A DNA stretch of 64,000 nt from Flavobacteriales bacterium UBA2104. Its GTDB lineage: Bacteria > Bacteroidota > Bacteroidia > Flavobacteriales_D > Crocinitomicaceae. Made by a program: the position numbers and the translations under genes. Positions 1-7,337 of the stretch are shown here, piece by piece. Location of the stretch: assembly GCA_002331485.1 (NCBI GenBank), contig DCYS01000040.1:1-64000 (forward strand), written 5' to 3'. How positions within the stretch are numbered: the first letter of the stretch is position 1; each line of letters starts with the position of its first letter. The notes under the pieces were generated by a model. The model had not been told where the DNA came from. It saw nothing but the letters and a program-made list of their open reading frames with translations, and ran no database searches.

Positions 1-1
1 T

Positions 2-370
2 GTTACCGCCAATTTCTCAGATGACACCGGATGCAGCTTGACGATAACTGATCTATTTTTAAGTGCAGAGGAATGCGAGATAGTTTGTGGAGAATTATAT
101 GTTCCAACTGCGTTTTCTCCAAATAATGATGACAATAATGATGTCTTTATGTTCCGATTAAATCAACTTTGTGTTGAGTCAATGGAGTTAAGTGTATATA
201 ATCGATGGGGTGAACGCATTTTTGTTTCTGAATCGATATCAAACACTTGGGATGGAAACTATAAAGACGAACCTGCTGAAACGGGAGTTTATGTCTACAA
301 ACTCATTATTAAAATTCAGGGAGAAGCTGAGGCGAGAATGTTAACAGGGAATATCAATTTAATTCGATAG
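2..370 (+). CDS. C-terminal fragment of a T9SS type B cargo (gliding motility-associated C-terminal domain), 5' end outside window
   Basis: The frame is open from the left edge, so this is the last 122 residues of a larger, probably surface-exposed or secreted protein; no start is visible. The visible part matches the type B sorting domain of the type IX secretion system: VPTAFSPNND near the start, a central VYNRWGERIF, then WDG, and a closing TGVYVYKL strand. In this family the domain is the export signal recognised by the outer-membrane T9SS machinery. The stop lies 4 bases before the PorP/SprF gene, the usual cargo-then-SprF order, which suggests a dedicated pair. The function of the missing N-terminal part cannot be judged from here. 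Confidence 0.9.
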   Translation, partial: VTANFSDDTGCSLTITDLFLSAEECEIVCGELYVPTAFSPNNDDNNDVFMFRLNQLCVESMELSVYNRWGERIFVSESISNTWDGNYKDEPAETGVYVYKLIIKIQGEAEARMLTGNINLIR

Positions 371-374
371 GCAT

Positions 375-1403
375 ATGAAAAGTACGATAGTTTTATTTTT
401 TATTTTAATAGTGATGATCTCGACTTCTCAGGAGTTGACCTATTCTCGAAAGATGCTCACTCCAATGATGATAAATCCGGGTATGACCGGGGCAGATGTT
501 GATATTCGTGCAAGTATTCATCATAGAAACCAATGGTCGAGTGTTGTTCAGCCCTATCAATCCTCCCATTTTTCCTTTGATTCCAGACTTTCTAGAAATC
601 TTAGAAGAAACGAGGCGTTCCTTTCAGCAGGAGCATTATTTTTTAATGATCGTGCCGGATCTGCCAGGCTGAATACGAATAAAGGACAATTGTTTTTAGC
701 AGGAAATGTATCAACCTCTTCCAACAGTCGTTTAAGTCTTGGAATTACTGGAGGTTTTGGTCAAAGAAGTATAGATCAAAGTCAGTTATCCTGGGGAAAT
801 CAATACGACGGCAGTTATGATCCAACGATCAATTCAAATGAGGATATTTATGTTAGTCAATTTTCTTATTTTGATGTTGGTAGTGGTCTTGTATGGAGTT
901 ATGGGGAGGATTCCCGCTATATTGGTGCAAATGACGAGTTTAGATTCAAAATTGGATACTCTATATATCATTTAGGATTACAAAAGAATTCTTTTCGGAT
1001 AGAAAGTGGGTATTCAACTGGATTAAGGCAAGTTGTTTTCTCAACTGCTGAGATTGGAATAGGTCAAACTCATCTTACTATTATTCCTGAAATTTACTTT
1101 TCTCGACAACAAAAATTCAATGAAATAATAATAGGATCCAGCTTTAGGTATTTGTTACAAGAAGGTTCAAAGGTGACAGGTTTTATAAAGGAAATGGCTA
1201 TAACACCATCAGTTAGTTACAGGATTGGAGACGCTCTCATTACTGCGATGGATATTCAGTATGCTCAATATACCTTTGGTTTAGGTTATGATATCAACAC
1301 ATCCTCATTGTCTCAGGCATCCAGAGGTAGAGGAGCAATTGAGTTTCATTTTAGATTTCAGATGCCAAATCCTTTCGCTTGGAAAGCAAGAGCGAGAATA
1401 TAA
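375..1403 (+). CDS. PorP/SprF family type IX secretion system outer-membrane protein
   Basis: A 342-residue protein with an N-terminal signal peptide (about residues 1-19, ending near STSQ) followed by many short amphipathic beta strands, the pattern of the PorP/SprF family. The early segment YSRKMLTPMMINPGMTGAD resembles the family's conserved opening, where residues around NPA or NPG follow the first strand. Members are outer-membrane proteins needed for export or surface attachment of one T9SS client encoded next door, here the type B cargo that ends 4 bases upstream. The two are almost certainly cotranscribed and stop at the strong hairpin after this gene. It could be a paralogue specific for this cargo rather than the general PorP. 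Confidence 0.9.
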   Translation: MKSTIVLFFILIVMISTSQELTYSRKMLTPMMINPGMTGADVDIRASIHHRNQWSSVVQPYQSSHFSFDSRLSRNLRRNEAFLSAGALFFNDRAGSARLNTNKGQLFLAGNVSTSSNSRLSLGITGGFGQRSIDQSQLSWGNQYDGSYDPTINSNEDIYVSQFSYFDVGSGLVWSYGEDSRYIGANDEFRFKIGYSIYHLGLQKNSFRIESGYSTGLRQVVFSTAEIGIGQTHLTIIPEIYFSRQQKFNEIIIGSSFRYLLQEGSKVTGFIKEMAITPSVSYRIGDALITAMDIQYAQYTFGLGYDINTSSLSQASRGRGAIEFHFRFQMPNPFAWKARARI

Positions 1404-1412
1404 GCTTAGTTC

Positions 1413-1453
1413 AAATAAAGAAGGCTCACCAAAACGGTGAGCCTTCTTTATTT
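1413..1453. terminator. Bidirectional hairpin terminator between the PorP/SprF gene and tRNA-Arg
   Basis: A perfect 18-bp stem (1413-1430 with 1436-1453) around a 5-base loop. The outer part of the stem is A-rich on one side and T-rich on the other, so it gives a U-tract in both directions. It lies 10 bases after the PorP/SprF stop and 2 bases past the CCA end of the tRNA, so it can end both converging transcripts. Confidence 0.85.
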
Positions 1454-1455
1454 CT

Positions 1456-1532
1456 TGGTGACCTCGTCAGGATTCAAACCTGAAACCTCTTGAGCCGTAA
1501 TCAAGTGCTCTATTCAGTTGAGCTACGAGGCC
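1456..1532 (-). tRNA. tRNA-Arg, anticodon ACG, CCA encoded
   Basis: The minus strand folds as a full cloverleaf. The acceptor is GGCCTCG with CGAGGTC (7 bp, one G-T), discriminator A, then encoded CCA. The D stem is GCTC/GAGC. The anticodon stem is CTTGA/TCAAG with loop TTACGGC, giving anticodon ACG (Arg, CGN codons). The variable loop is AGGTT and the T stem TCAGG/CCTGA. The T loop is TTTGAAT, with T instead of the near-universal C at position 56, and the D loop AACTGAATA has G18 A19 instead of G18 G19. The usual G19-C56 tertiary pair is therefore replaced by A19-U56. A second copy of the first 13 bases lies upstream (1615-1627). Confidence 0.93.
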
Positions 1533-1627
1533 ATTTTTAATCGCTTTGACACTTTGTTTGCTTGTCCCGGTTTAGATGAGTTCGACTCGCGTCGAAAACG
1601 AATCTTAATCGGGAAGCTACGAGGCCA
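1521..1627. repeat. 13-bp direct repeat of the tRNA-Arg 5' end flanking an 81-bp hairpin segment
   Basis: The bases AGCTACGAGGCCA at 1521-1533 (on the minus strand the first 12 bases of tRNA-Arg plus one base upstream) recur exactly at 1615-1627. Between the copies lie 81 bases holding an imperfect inverted repeat: 1565-1577 pairs with 1602-1614 at 11 of 13 positions, and inside it TTCGAC (1581-1586) pairs with GTCGAA (1591-1596) around a TCGC loop. The hairpin abuts the distal repeat copy. This could be a small inserted element with target duplication, or the remains of a tandem tRNA duplicate. The offset of 94 bases is one tRNA (77) plus 17. Confidence 0.7.
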
Positions 1628-1637
1628 ATTGCGACGG

Positions 1638-1667
1638 CAAAATTAATGCTTTTTTTATCGTCTGCAA
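1638..1667 (-). promoter_or_regulatory. Predicted promoter for tRNA-Arg
   Basis: Read on the minus strand: TTG (complement of 1665-1667), a 19-base spacer, then TAATTTTG (complement of 1638-1645). This matches the Bacteroidota -33/-7 pattern exactly. The predicted start of transcription falls a few bases before the duplicated tRNA 5' end at 1627, not at the real tRNA, which begins about 100 bases further on. Confidence 0.55.
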
Positions 1668-1681
1668 GTAATTTTTTAAAA

Positions 1682-1951
1682 TTAATGAATTTCAGCAGTG
1701 ATGCCGCGATCAAGTAAAGCTGTACACATTGGTTCAAGTGTTTCAAAATCACCTCGTTTTACTTCACATTTTCCTTTGTAATGGATTAAAGTAGTGCATT
1801 GCTCTGCTTGGATCAGGTCATGTTTACATACTTTGATCAGTGCATCAATAACATGATCAAACGTATTTACGTCATCGTTAAAAACTACAAGGTTGCGCTC
1901 GTCAACCTGTTTTTCAATGACCTTTGTTCTTTCTAATGTTTCTGTTTCCAT
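1682..1951 (-). CDS. clpS: ATP-dependent Clp protease adaptor ClpS
   Basis: An 89-residue protein with the ClpS fold signature. VVFNDDVNTFDHVI (about residues 22-35) supplies the Asn-Asp residues that read the N-terminal amino group of N-degrons, and His57 in LIHYKG belongs to the same pocket. ClpS delivers proteins with bulky N-terminal residues to the ClpA/ClpC-ClpP protease in the cytoplasm. The length is close to the usual 90-105 residues, and the N-terminal extension (about 19 residues) that regulates ClpA is present. It is a single gene with its own promoter; clpA or clpC is not in the window, which is common in this phylum. Confidence 0.93.
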   Translation of the reverse strand: METETLERTKVIEKQVDERNLVVFNDDVNTFDHVIDALIKVCKHDLIQAEQCTTLIHYKGKCEVKRGDFETLEPMCTALLDRGITAEIH

Positions 1952-1974
1952 AATTCTCTCTCCACTTATTACTG

Positions 1975-2006
1975 CAAAGATAGGGTGTTTGGCTTTGTTC
2001 TACAAA
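1975..2006 (-). promoter_or_regulatory. Predicted clpS promoter
   Basis: On the minus strand: TTTG (complement of 2003-2006), 20 bases, then TATCTTTG (complement of 1975-1982). This is a full match to the Bacteroidota -33/-7 consensus. It leaves a leader of roughly 20 bases before the ATG at 1951. Confidence 0.6.
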
Positions 2007-2025
2007 AATAATCGTAAAGTATATT

Positions 2026-2895
2026 TTATTGAGATAATAGGACAATAGCAACGATTGCTACGATTCCACCTACTATTTTTAACGGTGTTGTTGATTCCTT
2101 GAAAGCGAGTATTCCAACTAAAAATGACGCCACTACTATCCCTGCATTGTTGATCGCATAAGTTACAGAATCCTCAAGGTGAGGGTATCGAACGGCCATC
2201 ATTAAAAAGTAAATAGAGAAAAAGTTAGGAACACCAAGTATCACTCCACCGATCATGTTGCGCAATTGAAACTGTTGTTTTCCTAGGATAATTGCCGCAA
2301 ATAAAGCTATGAAGCCAATTATGCCTGCAATTCCAAATCCAATAGCAGAGAATAATGCTAAAGATAGATCTCCTGAGGCGACCCTTTCCACATAATTCAA
2401 TAGTGTATCCAATAGCCCGCTTCCAAAAAAGAGGATCGGTAGAAAGATTAGACTTACCATCGATTTTTTATCAGCTCGTTCTGATTTCGGTTTAAAAGTG
2501 ATCAGAAATACTCCGATCAAAGCCGCAATGACGCCCAAGATCTTTATGAGATATACAGATTCATTATATAGAAAGATAGCAGCAATTACAGGTATTGCAA
2601 AGCTCATTTTAACGGTTACTGAAGTAATACCAATACCATTTTCTTGTGAACTTTTACCCATTAAAAGGAAAAGACCTATGAAAAGTGCACCAACGATAAA
2701 AACGAAAGGTATCCAAGATCCCTGATCAAGATGTTCACTTCTCCACTCATCACCATAAAAGCCAATTCCTACGGTGAAAGCAACCAGATAGTTAAATACG
2801 ATCGCTTGAAACGTATTTACATTGAACCGTTTAAACATTCTAAAAATGACAAGAATGATAGTCGAAAAAAATATGCTCAGTATTAAATACTTCAT
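2026..2895 (-). CDS. DMT family transporter (EamA-like)
   Basis: A 289-residue integral membrane protein with about ten hydrophobic helices in two repeats. This is the EamA layout of the drug/metabolite transporter superfamily, whose members export or exchange small metabolites across the inner membrane. The substrate cannot be told from the sequence. The start overlaps the ribD stop by 4 bases (ATGA-type coupling), so it is the last gene of the permease-ribD-DMT operon. An export or uptake role linked to riboflavin is conceivable but is only an inference from position; known riboflavin carriers of other families look different. Confidence 0.8.
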   Translation of the reverse strand: MKYLILSIFFSTIILVIFRMFKRFNVNTFQAIVFNYLVAFTVGIGFYGDEWRSEHLDQGSWIPFVFIVGALFIGLFLLMGKSSQENGIGITSVTVKMSFAIPVIAAIFLYNESVYLIKILGVIAALIGVFLITFKPKSERADKKSMVSLIFLPILFFGSGLLDTLLNYVERVASGDLSLALFSAIGFGIAGIIGFIALFAAIILGKQQFQLRNMIGGVILGVPNFFSIYFLMMAVRYPHLEDSVTYAINNAGIVVASFLVGILAFKESTTPLKIVGGIVAIVAIVLLSQ

Positions 2896-3947
2896 CCGTT
2901 TTGAATATACGTAATACTGTTGTCTTCAATTTTTTCCGTGTTGGATTTTAGATCGTCAGTGATTTTCGGTGCTTCAAGTCCTTTACCGAACTTAACATCG
3001 CTTGATAGAACTCGAGCTTCATCCCACAACCCATCATTAATGAAAGCTTGTAAAGTTGAGGCACCACCTTCAACAAAAAGGGAAATGATTCCTTTTTCTT
3101 TTAGTATTGATAGGATTATCCGAACAGAATATTCGTTGAGTTCTATCACCTCAATATGATCGGGTAAAGAGGTATAATCATTCTTTTTAACGAATAGAGT
3201 AGTATGACCTCCATCCTTAACTACATGTGAACCAAGTGGGATCCTGCAATTCGGATCTATGATAAAACGATGTGGTGAGGGTCCAGAAATCTCTCTTACG
3301 GTAAGTTTAGGATTGTCATTATTTATCGTTTTCCAACCCACCAGGATAGCTTGTTCTTCTGATCTCCATCTATGGACTAGTGGTTTGACGGCTGGAGTCG
3401 TGATCCAATTAATACCTTCCTTTCGATCTTCTTGACTGCGATCAATAAATCCATCTGCAGTTTGAGCCCATTTTAGTATCACATAAGGACGACCTTTTTC
3501 GTGGAACGTAAAAAACCGTTTATTGACTTCTCGTGCTTCTTTTTCCAATAACCCAACTTCTACCTTAATTCCAGCATCTCGCATTTTCTTGATTCCACGA
3601 CCAGATACTTTTGCAAAAGAATCAACACAAGCTATCACAACCCTTTTAAATTGGTGTTTTACAATGAGATCAGCACATGGTGGAGTCTTTCCATGGTGAG
3701 AGCAAGGCTCCAAAGTAACATAGATCGTAGCTTTCTTTAAAAATGTTTTATCCTTGACTGAATGAACAGCATTAACTTCAGCATGGTGTTCTCCATACTT
3801 TCTATGATAACCTTCACCAATGATCTTATCATCTAAGGTTATTACAGCACCCACCATTGGATTTGGCGCTGCCTTTACACCTCCCAGTTGAGCAAGTTGA
3901 ATCGCACGACTCATGAATTTGATATCATTAGACGAATAAGAAGACAT
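2892..3947 (-). CDS. ribD: Bifunctional riboflavin biosynthesis protein RibD (deaminase/reductase)
   Basis: It performs two consecutive steps of riboflavin synthesis: deamination of the diaminopyrimidine from GTP, then NADPH-dependent reduction of the ribosyl side chain. Residues 8-150 form the CMP/dCMP deaminase-type domain, with the zinc site seen as HAE (His55, Glu57 as proton shuttle), PC (Cys82) and Cys91 in PCSHHGKTPPCADL. Residues about 155-345 are the reductase (RibD_C), with KWAQTADGFID and the glycine motif LFVEGG. The 351-residue length is normal for the fused enzyme. Its ATG overlaps the upstream permease stop by one base (TAATG). No FMN riboswitch is visible ahead of it. Confidence 0.95.
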   Translation of the reverse strand: MSSYSSNDIKFMSRAIQLAQLGGVKAAPNPMVGAVITLDDKIIGEGYHRKYGEHHAEVNAVHSVKDKTFLKKATIYVTLEPCSHHGKTPPCADLIVKHQFKRVVIACVDSFAKVSGRGIKKMRDAGIKVEVGLLEKEAREVNKRFFTFHEKGRPYVILKWAQTADGFIDRSQEDRKEGINWITTPAVKPLVHRWRSEEQAILVGWKTINNDNPKLTVREISGPSPHRFIIDPNCRIPLGSHVVKDGGHTTLFVKKNDYTSLPDHIEVIELNEYSVRIILSILKEKGIISLFVEGGASTLQAFINDGLWDEARVLSSDVKFGKGLEAPKITDDLKSNTEKIEDNSITYIQNG

Positions 3948-5644
3948 TAGTCAAATTTTAGCGCTTTAATTGGAGAGATCTTAGTAATCACATATGATGG
4001 TACGATCAATGCTGCGGTACAGACGATCAGTGTACCGATATTTAAGAATAGTATATGCCAGAAATTAAGTTCGATGGGTACCGCATCGAGGTAATAAACC
4101 TCAGGATTTAATGGGATAATTGAAAAATAAGATTGGAGTAAACAGATTCCTATTCCGATAATATTTCCTATGATCATTCCACGAACTATAATGAATACGG
4201 CTTGATGCAGGAATAGCTTTCTGATGCTCCAGTTGTTCGCTCCAAGAGCTTTTAGAAGTCCGATCAATTGTGTTTTCGTAATGATCAATACCAATAATCC
4301 AGATCCCATATTGATTATACCGATAAGGATCATTAATACCAGGATGATAAGCACGTTGAGATCCAGGAAATCAAGCCAAAGGAAAATTTCGCGCTGTTCT
4401 TCTTTGATCGTTCGAACACGATAATCAGTGCTCATATTTTCGGAAAAATAAATTTTACTTTTTACTTGATCTACAACCTCATTCAGTTTAGAGAAATTAT
4501 CTACAGCCAATTCATATCCTCCGATGTAGTTCGTATGACTTCCTGTCCCATCAAAATATTCAAAGGTTACTTTTTTACCACCTTTGATGTCAATGGAGAA
4601 TTTTGTTCCTGATTCATTAAGATAGTTACGTTGTATTTCACCAAACTCGAGTTCTTCTGGAAGGCAGGGAAGGAATTTATTCCCATCTATAGAAATTTTG
4701 AGGTAGGCTGTATCAGGGATTGCGTTTTGTTCTCCCTTTCCGTCGATATACATCCAATAATCAGATGCTATCAATCGAATTGTAGTGTCTTTAACATCAC
4801 AATAGGTAAATCCTCTAGCAGTTTTGTAGCCATCTCCCCAATCATATCGATAATTACCATTCCCTCCTCGGATGTCGGCATAAATCACAAATTGACCATC
4901 TTTTGTGACAGTATCTGCTACTCGAATTGCAGCTTGAACTCCCCAATCGTTTAGTTTTTGGACATTCCGCATATCACCAATGACGATCTGTTCATCAAAC
5001 TCCTGTAGACCAGTTTTAAATATTCCGGCAACTTTATATTTCAACTTAACTGGAGTTTCTTTTACGAAAAAAGTACTGATACGCTCCCCAACCTTTAGTT
5101 GTAATCGATTCGCGATAACTTCCGAAACCAGCAATTCCTGATTGTCCAAAGTGTCGCTGAATACAGGTATTGTTCCATCAATGAGGTGATCTTTGAAAAA
5201 TGACCAGTCATAGTCATCGTCCACACCTTTCATAACAACTCCGTGTATTTCCTGCTGAACCTGGAAGGTGTCAATTCCTTTGATCGTGTAACGGTTAGTA
5301 TCTGGTTCCGACTGAAGTAAAGCTGGTTTATAAGCGAATTTATCAACGCTTTTAACACCTTCGATATTTTCAATTACACTTGACAGACTATCATTGAACA
5401 CGATAGGTGCAGTCTCAAAAGTAGACGTTTCTCCAGCCTGGACAATGGTAGCGTGAGATCCAAAACCAATCACTTTGTCTTTAACTTCATTCTGAAAGCC
5501 AGTGACAACTGCGATGGTAACAATGTTAATGATCATAGCCAGAATAATACTGATCCTGGAAATCCGCGTAATAGGTTTCGAAACTTTCGTATCTTCGCTA
5601 TTACCAGCGTGAATTTTTTTCGCTATGAAGTAGATTTTTTTCAC
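3947..5644 (-). CDS. FtsX/LolCE-like ABC transporter permease with a large periplasmic insertion
   Basis: It has the layout of LolC/LolE/MacB-type permeases: one N-terminal helix (about residues 30-50), a long periplasmic domain, then three helices (about 428-455, 480-503, 531-556). GLLKALGANNWSIRKLFL is the typical coupling segment before the third helix. It is 565 residues, compared with roughly 400-420 for most LolC/E. The extra length lies at about 245-370 and includes a PKD-like stretch (YRYDWGDG near 265-272). The start is GTG at 5644, 20 bases from the divergent lipoprotein gene. No ATPase gene is adjacent, so the partner must be encoded elsewhere. Lipoprotein release or envelope assembly is a family-based guess. 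Confidence 0.82.
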   Translation of the reverse strand: MKKIYFIAKKIHAGNSEDTKVSKPITRISRISIILAMIINIVTIAVVTGFQNEVKDKVIGFGSHATIVQAGETSTFETAPIVFNDSLSSVIENIEGVKSVDKFAYKPALLQSEPDTNRYTIKGIDTFQVQQEIHGVVMKGVDDDYDWSFFKDHLIDGTIPVFSDTLDNQELLVSEVIANRLQLKVGERISTFFVKETPVKLKYKVAGIFKTGLQEFDEQIVIGDMRNVQKLNDWGVQAAIRVADTVTKDGQFVIYADIRGGNGNYRYDWGDGYKTARGFTYCDVKDTTIRLIASDYWMYIDGKGEQNAIPDTAYLKISIDGNKFLPCLPEELEFGEIQRNYLNESGTKFSIDIKGGKKVTFEYFDGTGSHTNYIGGYELAVDNFSKLNEVVDQVKSKIYFSENMSTDYRVRTIKEEQREIFLWLDFLDLNVLIILVLMILIGIINMGSGLLVLIITKTQLIGLLKALGANNWSIRKLFLHQAVFIIVRGMIIGNIIGIGICLLQSYFSIIPLNPEVYYLDAVPIELNFWHILFLNIGTLIVCTAALIVPSYVITKISPIKALKFD

Positions 5645-5664
5645 TCTCTATAAAATGCTTGCTA

Positions 5665-6903
5665 ATGTACTCAATGCGTCTCTGCCTTAAAAGTTTTTTG
5701 ATCATTTTCCTTTTATCCTGTCAGAATCCTGAAGACATCAGTTTAAAGATCAAAGAAACACCTGCTCGAGATACAATTGTTGAAGTTCTGGAGAAGGAGA
5801 TTGTTCTTGGTGCAGATCAAATTCCTACAATCGTCGATCTGTTAGAAAATGAAACTGTAGGAATTGTAGCTAATCAAACGAGTGTAGTTGGAGAAAATCA
5901 TTTGGTTGATTCACTATTATCTTGTGATATAACAATTAAAACAGTCTTTTCACCAGAACACGGTTTTAGAGGTGATGCAGATGCAGGAGCAAGTGTAGAA
6001 TCAGGAATTGACGTTAAGACTGGATTACCTATCATATCTCTTTATGGTTCGAATAAAAAACCAACAGAGGATCAGCTTGATGGATTAACAACTGTTGTAT
6101 TTGATATTCAAGATGTAGGAGCCCGCTTTTACACTTACATTTCCACATTGCACTATGTGATGGAAGCATGTGCAGAGCAAAATATAAAAGTAGTTGTTTT
6201 GGATCGACCTAATCCAAATGGTCATTATGTAGATGGTCCAATACGGGAAGAAGGGTTCCTTTCTTTCGTAGGAATGCACCCTATTCCCATAGTACATGGC
6301 ATGACAGTAGGGGAGATCGCTAAAATGATCAACGGAGAAAAATGGTTAAAAAATGATGTTCAATGTAAACTTGAGGTTGTTGAGATCAAGAATTATAAGC
6401 GTAATGATCCTTACTCTTTACCAATTGCTCCTTCTCCAAATTTGAGAAGTGATGCATCTATAACACTTTATCCTTCACTATGCCTGTTTGAAGGTACTGT
6501 AATAAGTGTTGGCCGAGGCACGGATAGACCTTTTGAAGTGTTCGGTCATCCTGATCTGAAAGAGGATACAATATTTGATTACACCTTTACTCCTAAACCT
6601 GGATATGGTTCAAAGCACCCTAAATTAGATGGACAATTATGTCATGGAATGGATCTAGGAGAAAAATATACTGAAGAGCGATTAGATAAAATAGATTTGA
6701 GTTGGTTACTTCAGGCCTATGAAACATATGAGGGAGATGACTTTTTTACAAAACGTGTTCGCTGGTTCGATCTATTGGCTGGAACAGATAAACTGCGTAA
6801 ACAGATCACTGATGGTTTATCAGAAGAGGAGATCAGGTCTTCATGGGATAAAGGTCTAACAGAATTCAAAGAGATGAGGTCGAATTACCTGATCTATGAA
6901 TAA
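5665..6903 (+). CDS. DUF1343 family lipoprotein, NamZ-like exo-beta-N-acetylmuramidase
   Basis: A protein of about 412 residues with a lipoprotein signal (lipobox LLSC, Cys near residue 19) followed by the full DUF1343 domain: NQTSV, SPEHGFRGDADAG, DIQDVGARFYTYISTL, LDRPNP and SPNLRSD. The characterised member of this family, NamZ, removes N-acetylmuramic acid from the non-reducing ends of peptidoglycan fragments, so a role in cell-wall turnover on the periplasmic side is likely. ATG at 5665 is chosen; ATG at 5674 would give an equally good signal peptide. It is transcribed divergently from the ABC permease and converges on the DUF3127 gene. Confidence 0.87.
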   Translation: MYSMRLCLKSFLIIFLLSCQNPEDISLKIKETPARDTIVEVLEKEIVLGADQIPTIVDLLENETVGIVANQTSVVGENHLVDSLLSCDITIKTVFSPEHGFRGDADAGASVESGIDVKTGLPIISLYGSNKKPTEDQLDGLTTVVFDIQDVGARFYTYISTLHYVMEACAEQNIKVVVLDRPNPNGHYVDGPIREEGFLSFVGMHPIPIVHGMTVGEIAKMINGEKWLKNDVQCKLEVVEIKNYKRNDPYSLPIAPSPNLRSDASITLYPSLCLFEGTVISVGRGTDRPFEVFGHPDLKEDTIFDYTFTPKPGYGSKHPKLDGQLCHGMDLGEKYTEERLDKIDLSWLLQAYETYEGDDFFTKRVRWFDLLAGTDKLRKQITDGLSEEEIRSSWDKGLTEFKEMRSNYLIYE

Positions 6904-6928
6904 AAAAGGCAGCCAAATTGACTGCCTT
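6902..6928 (-). terminator. Terminator downstream of the DUF3127 gene
   Basis: A 7-bp stem (6906-6912 with 6922-6928) around a 9-base loop. It is followed on the minus strand by a run of T, so it ends the minus-strand DUF3127 transcript. On the plus strand no T-run follows, so it is a weak stop for the NamZ-like gene. Confidence 0.6.
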
Positions 6929-6949
6929 CGTAATAAAAGTGCTGTTCAA

Positions 6950-7324
6950 TTAGAATGGTAGATCATCGTCTCCTTCTTCAACCAGTGTTTCTGCATCATC
7001 AGAAGAAGCTGGTTCAATATCCGGAGGAGTTGGAGCTCCACCACCTTGAGATTTTTCAACTTTCCAAACATCCAAAGAGTTGAAGTATTTCACTTCTCCT
7101 TTTGGGCTTGTCCACTCACGACCTCTGATGTTGAATGTAACATTGACAACATCATTTACATTGATATCATCTAAAAGGGCTGTACGGTCTTGCGTTAATT
7201 GAAATAAAATATCTTGAGGATAATTCCCAGAAGCATCCGTTACTACGAATTCTCTTTTTTGGAATTTATCCGAAATTTGTTGCGTTTCATTTTTTACTTT
7301 AACTATTCCAGAAATGGTAAACAT
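6950..7324 (-). CDS. DUF3127 domain protein (SSB-like OB fold)
   Basis: A 124-residue protein matching DUF3127, a small family found almost only in Bacteroidota. About 90 residues alternate in beta strands (VKNETQQISDKFQKREFVV, then FNIRGREW and YFNSLDVWKVEK) as in an OB fold. A glycine/proline-poor acidic tail ending in DDLPF closely resembles the C-terminal tip (DDDIPF) of single-stranded DNA-binding proteins that recruits partners. The function is not established; nucleic-acid binding is inferred from fold and tail. It sits 13 bases after the flavin reductase gene and is probably cotranscribed with it. Confidence 0.8.
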   Translation of the reverse strand: MFTISGIVKVKNETQQISDKFQKREFVVTDASGNYPQDILFQLTQDRTALLDDINVNDVVNVTFNIRGREWTSPKGEVKYFNSLDVWKVEKSQGGGAPTPPDIEPASSDDAETLVEEGDDDLPF

Positions 7325-7337
7325 AGTGTTGTTGTAT

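Noticed and set aside
1537..1752. A 71-codon minus-strand frame across the tRNA leader and clpS end
   Set aside because: It overlaps clpS out of frame and runs through the tRNA hairpin region; its residues have no domain pattern.
4631..4954. A 107-codon plus-strand frame inside the ABC permease gene
   Set aside because: It is antisense to the periplasmic insertion of the permease, which is in frame with the rest of the protein; no homologous pattern.
2892..5660. FMN riboswitch ahead of ribD
   Set aside because: ribD starts by a 1-base overlap with the upstream permease, so there is no leader; the region ahead of the permease is only 20 bases to the divergent gene and shows no RFN-type structure.
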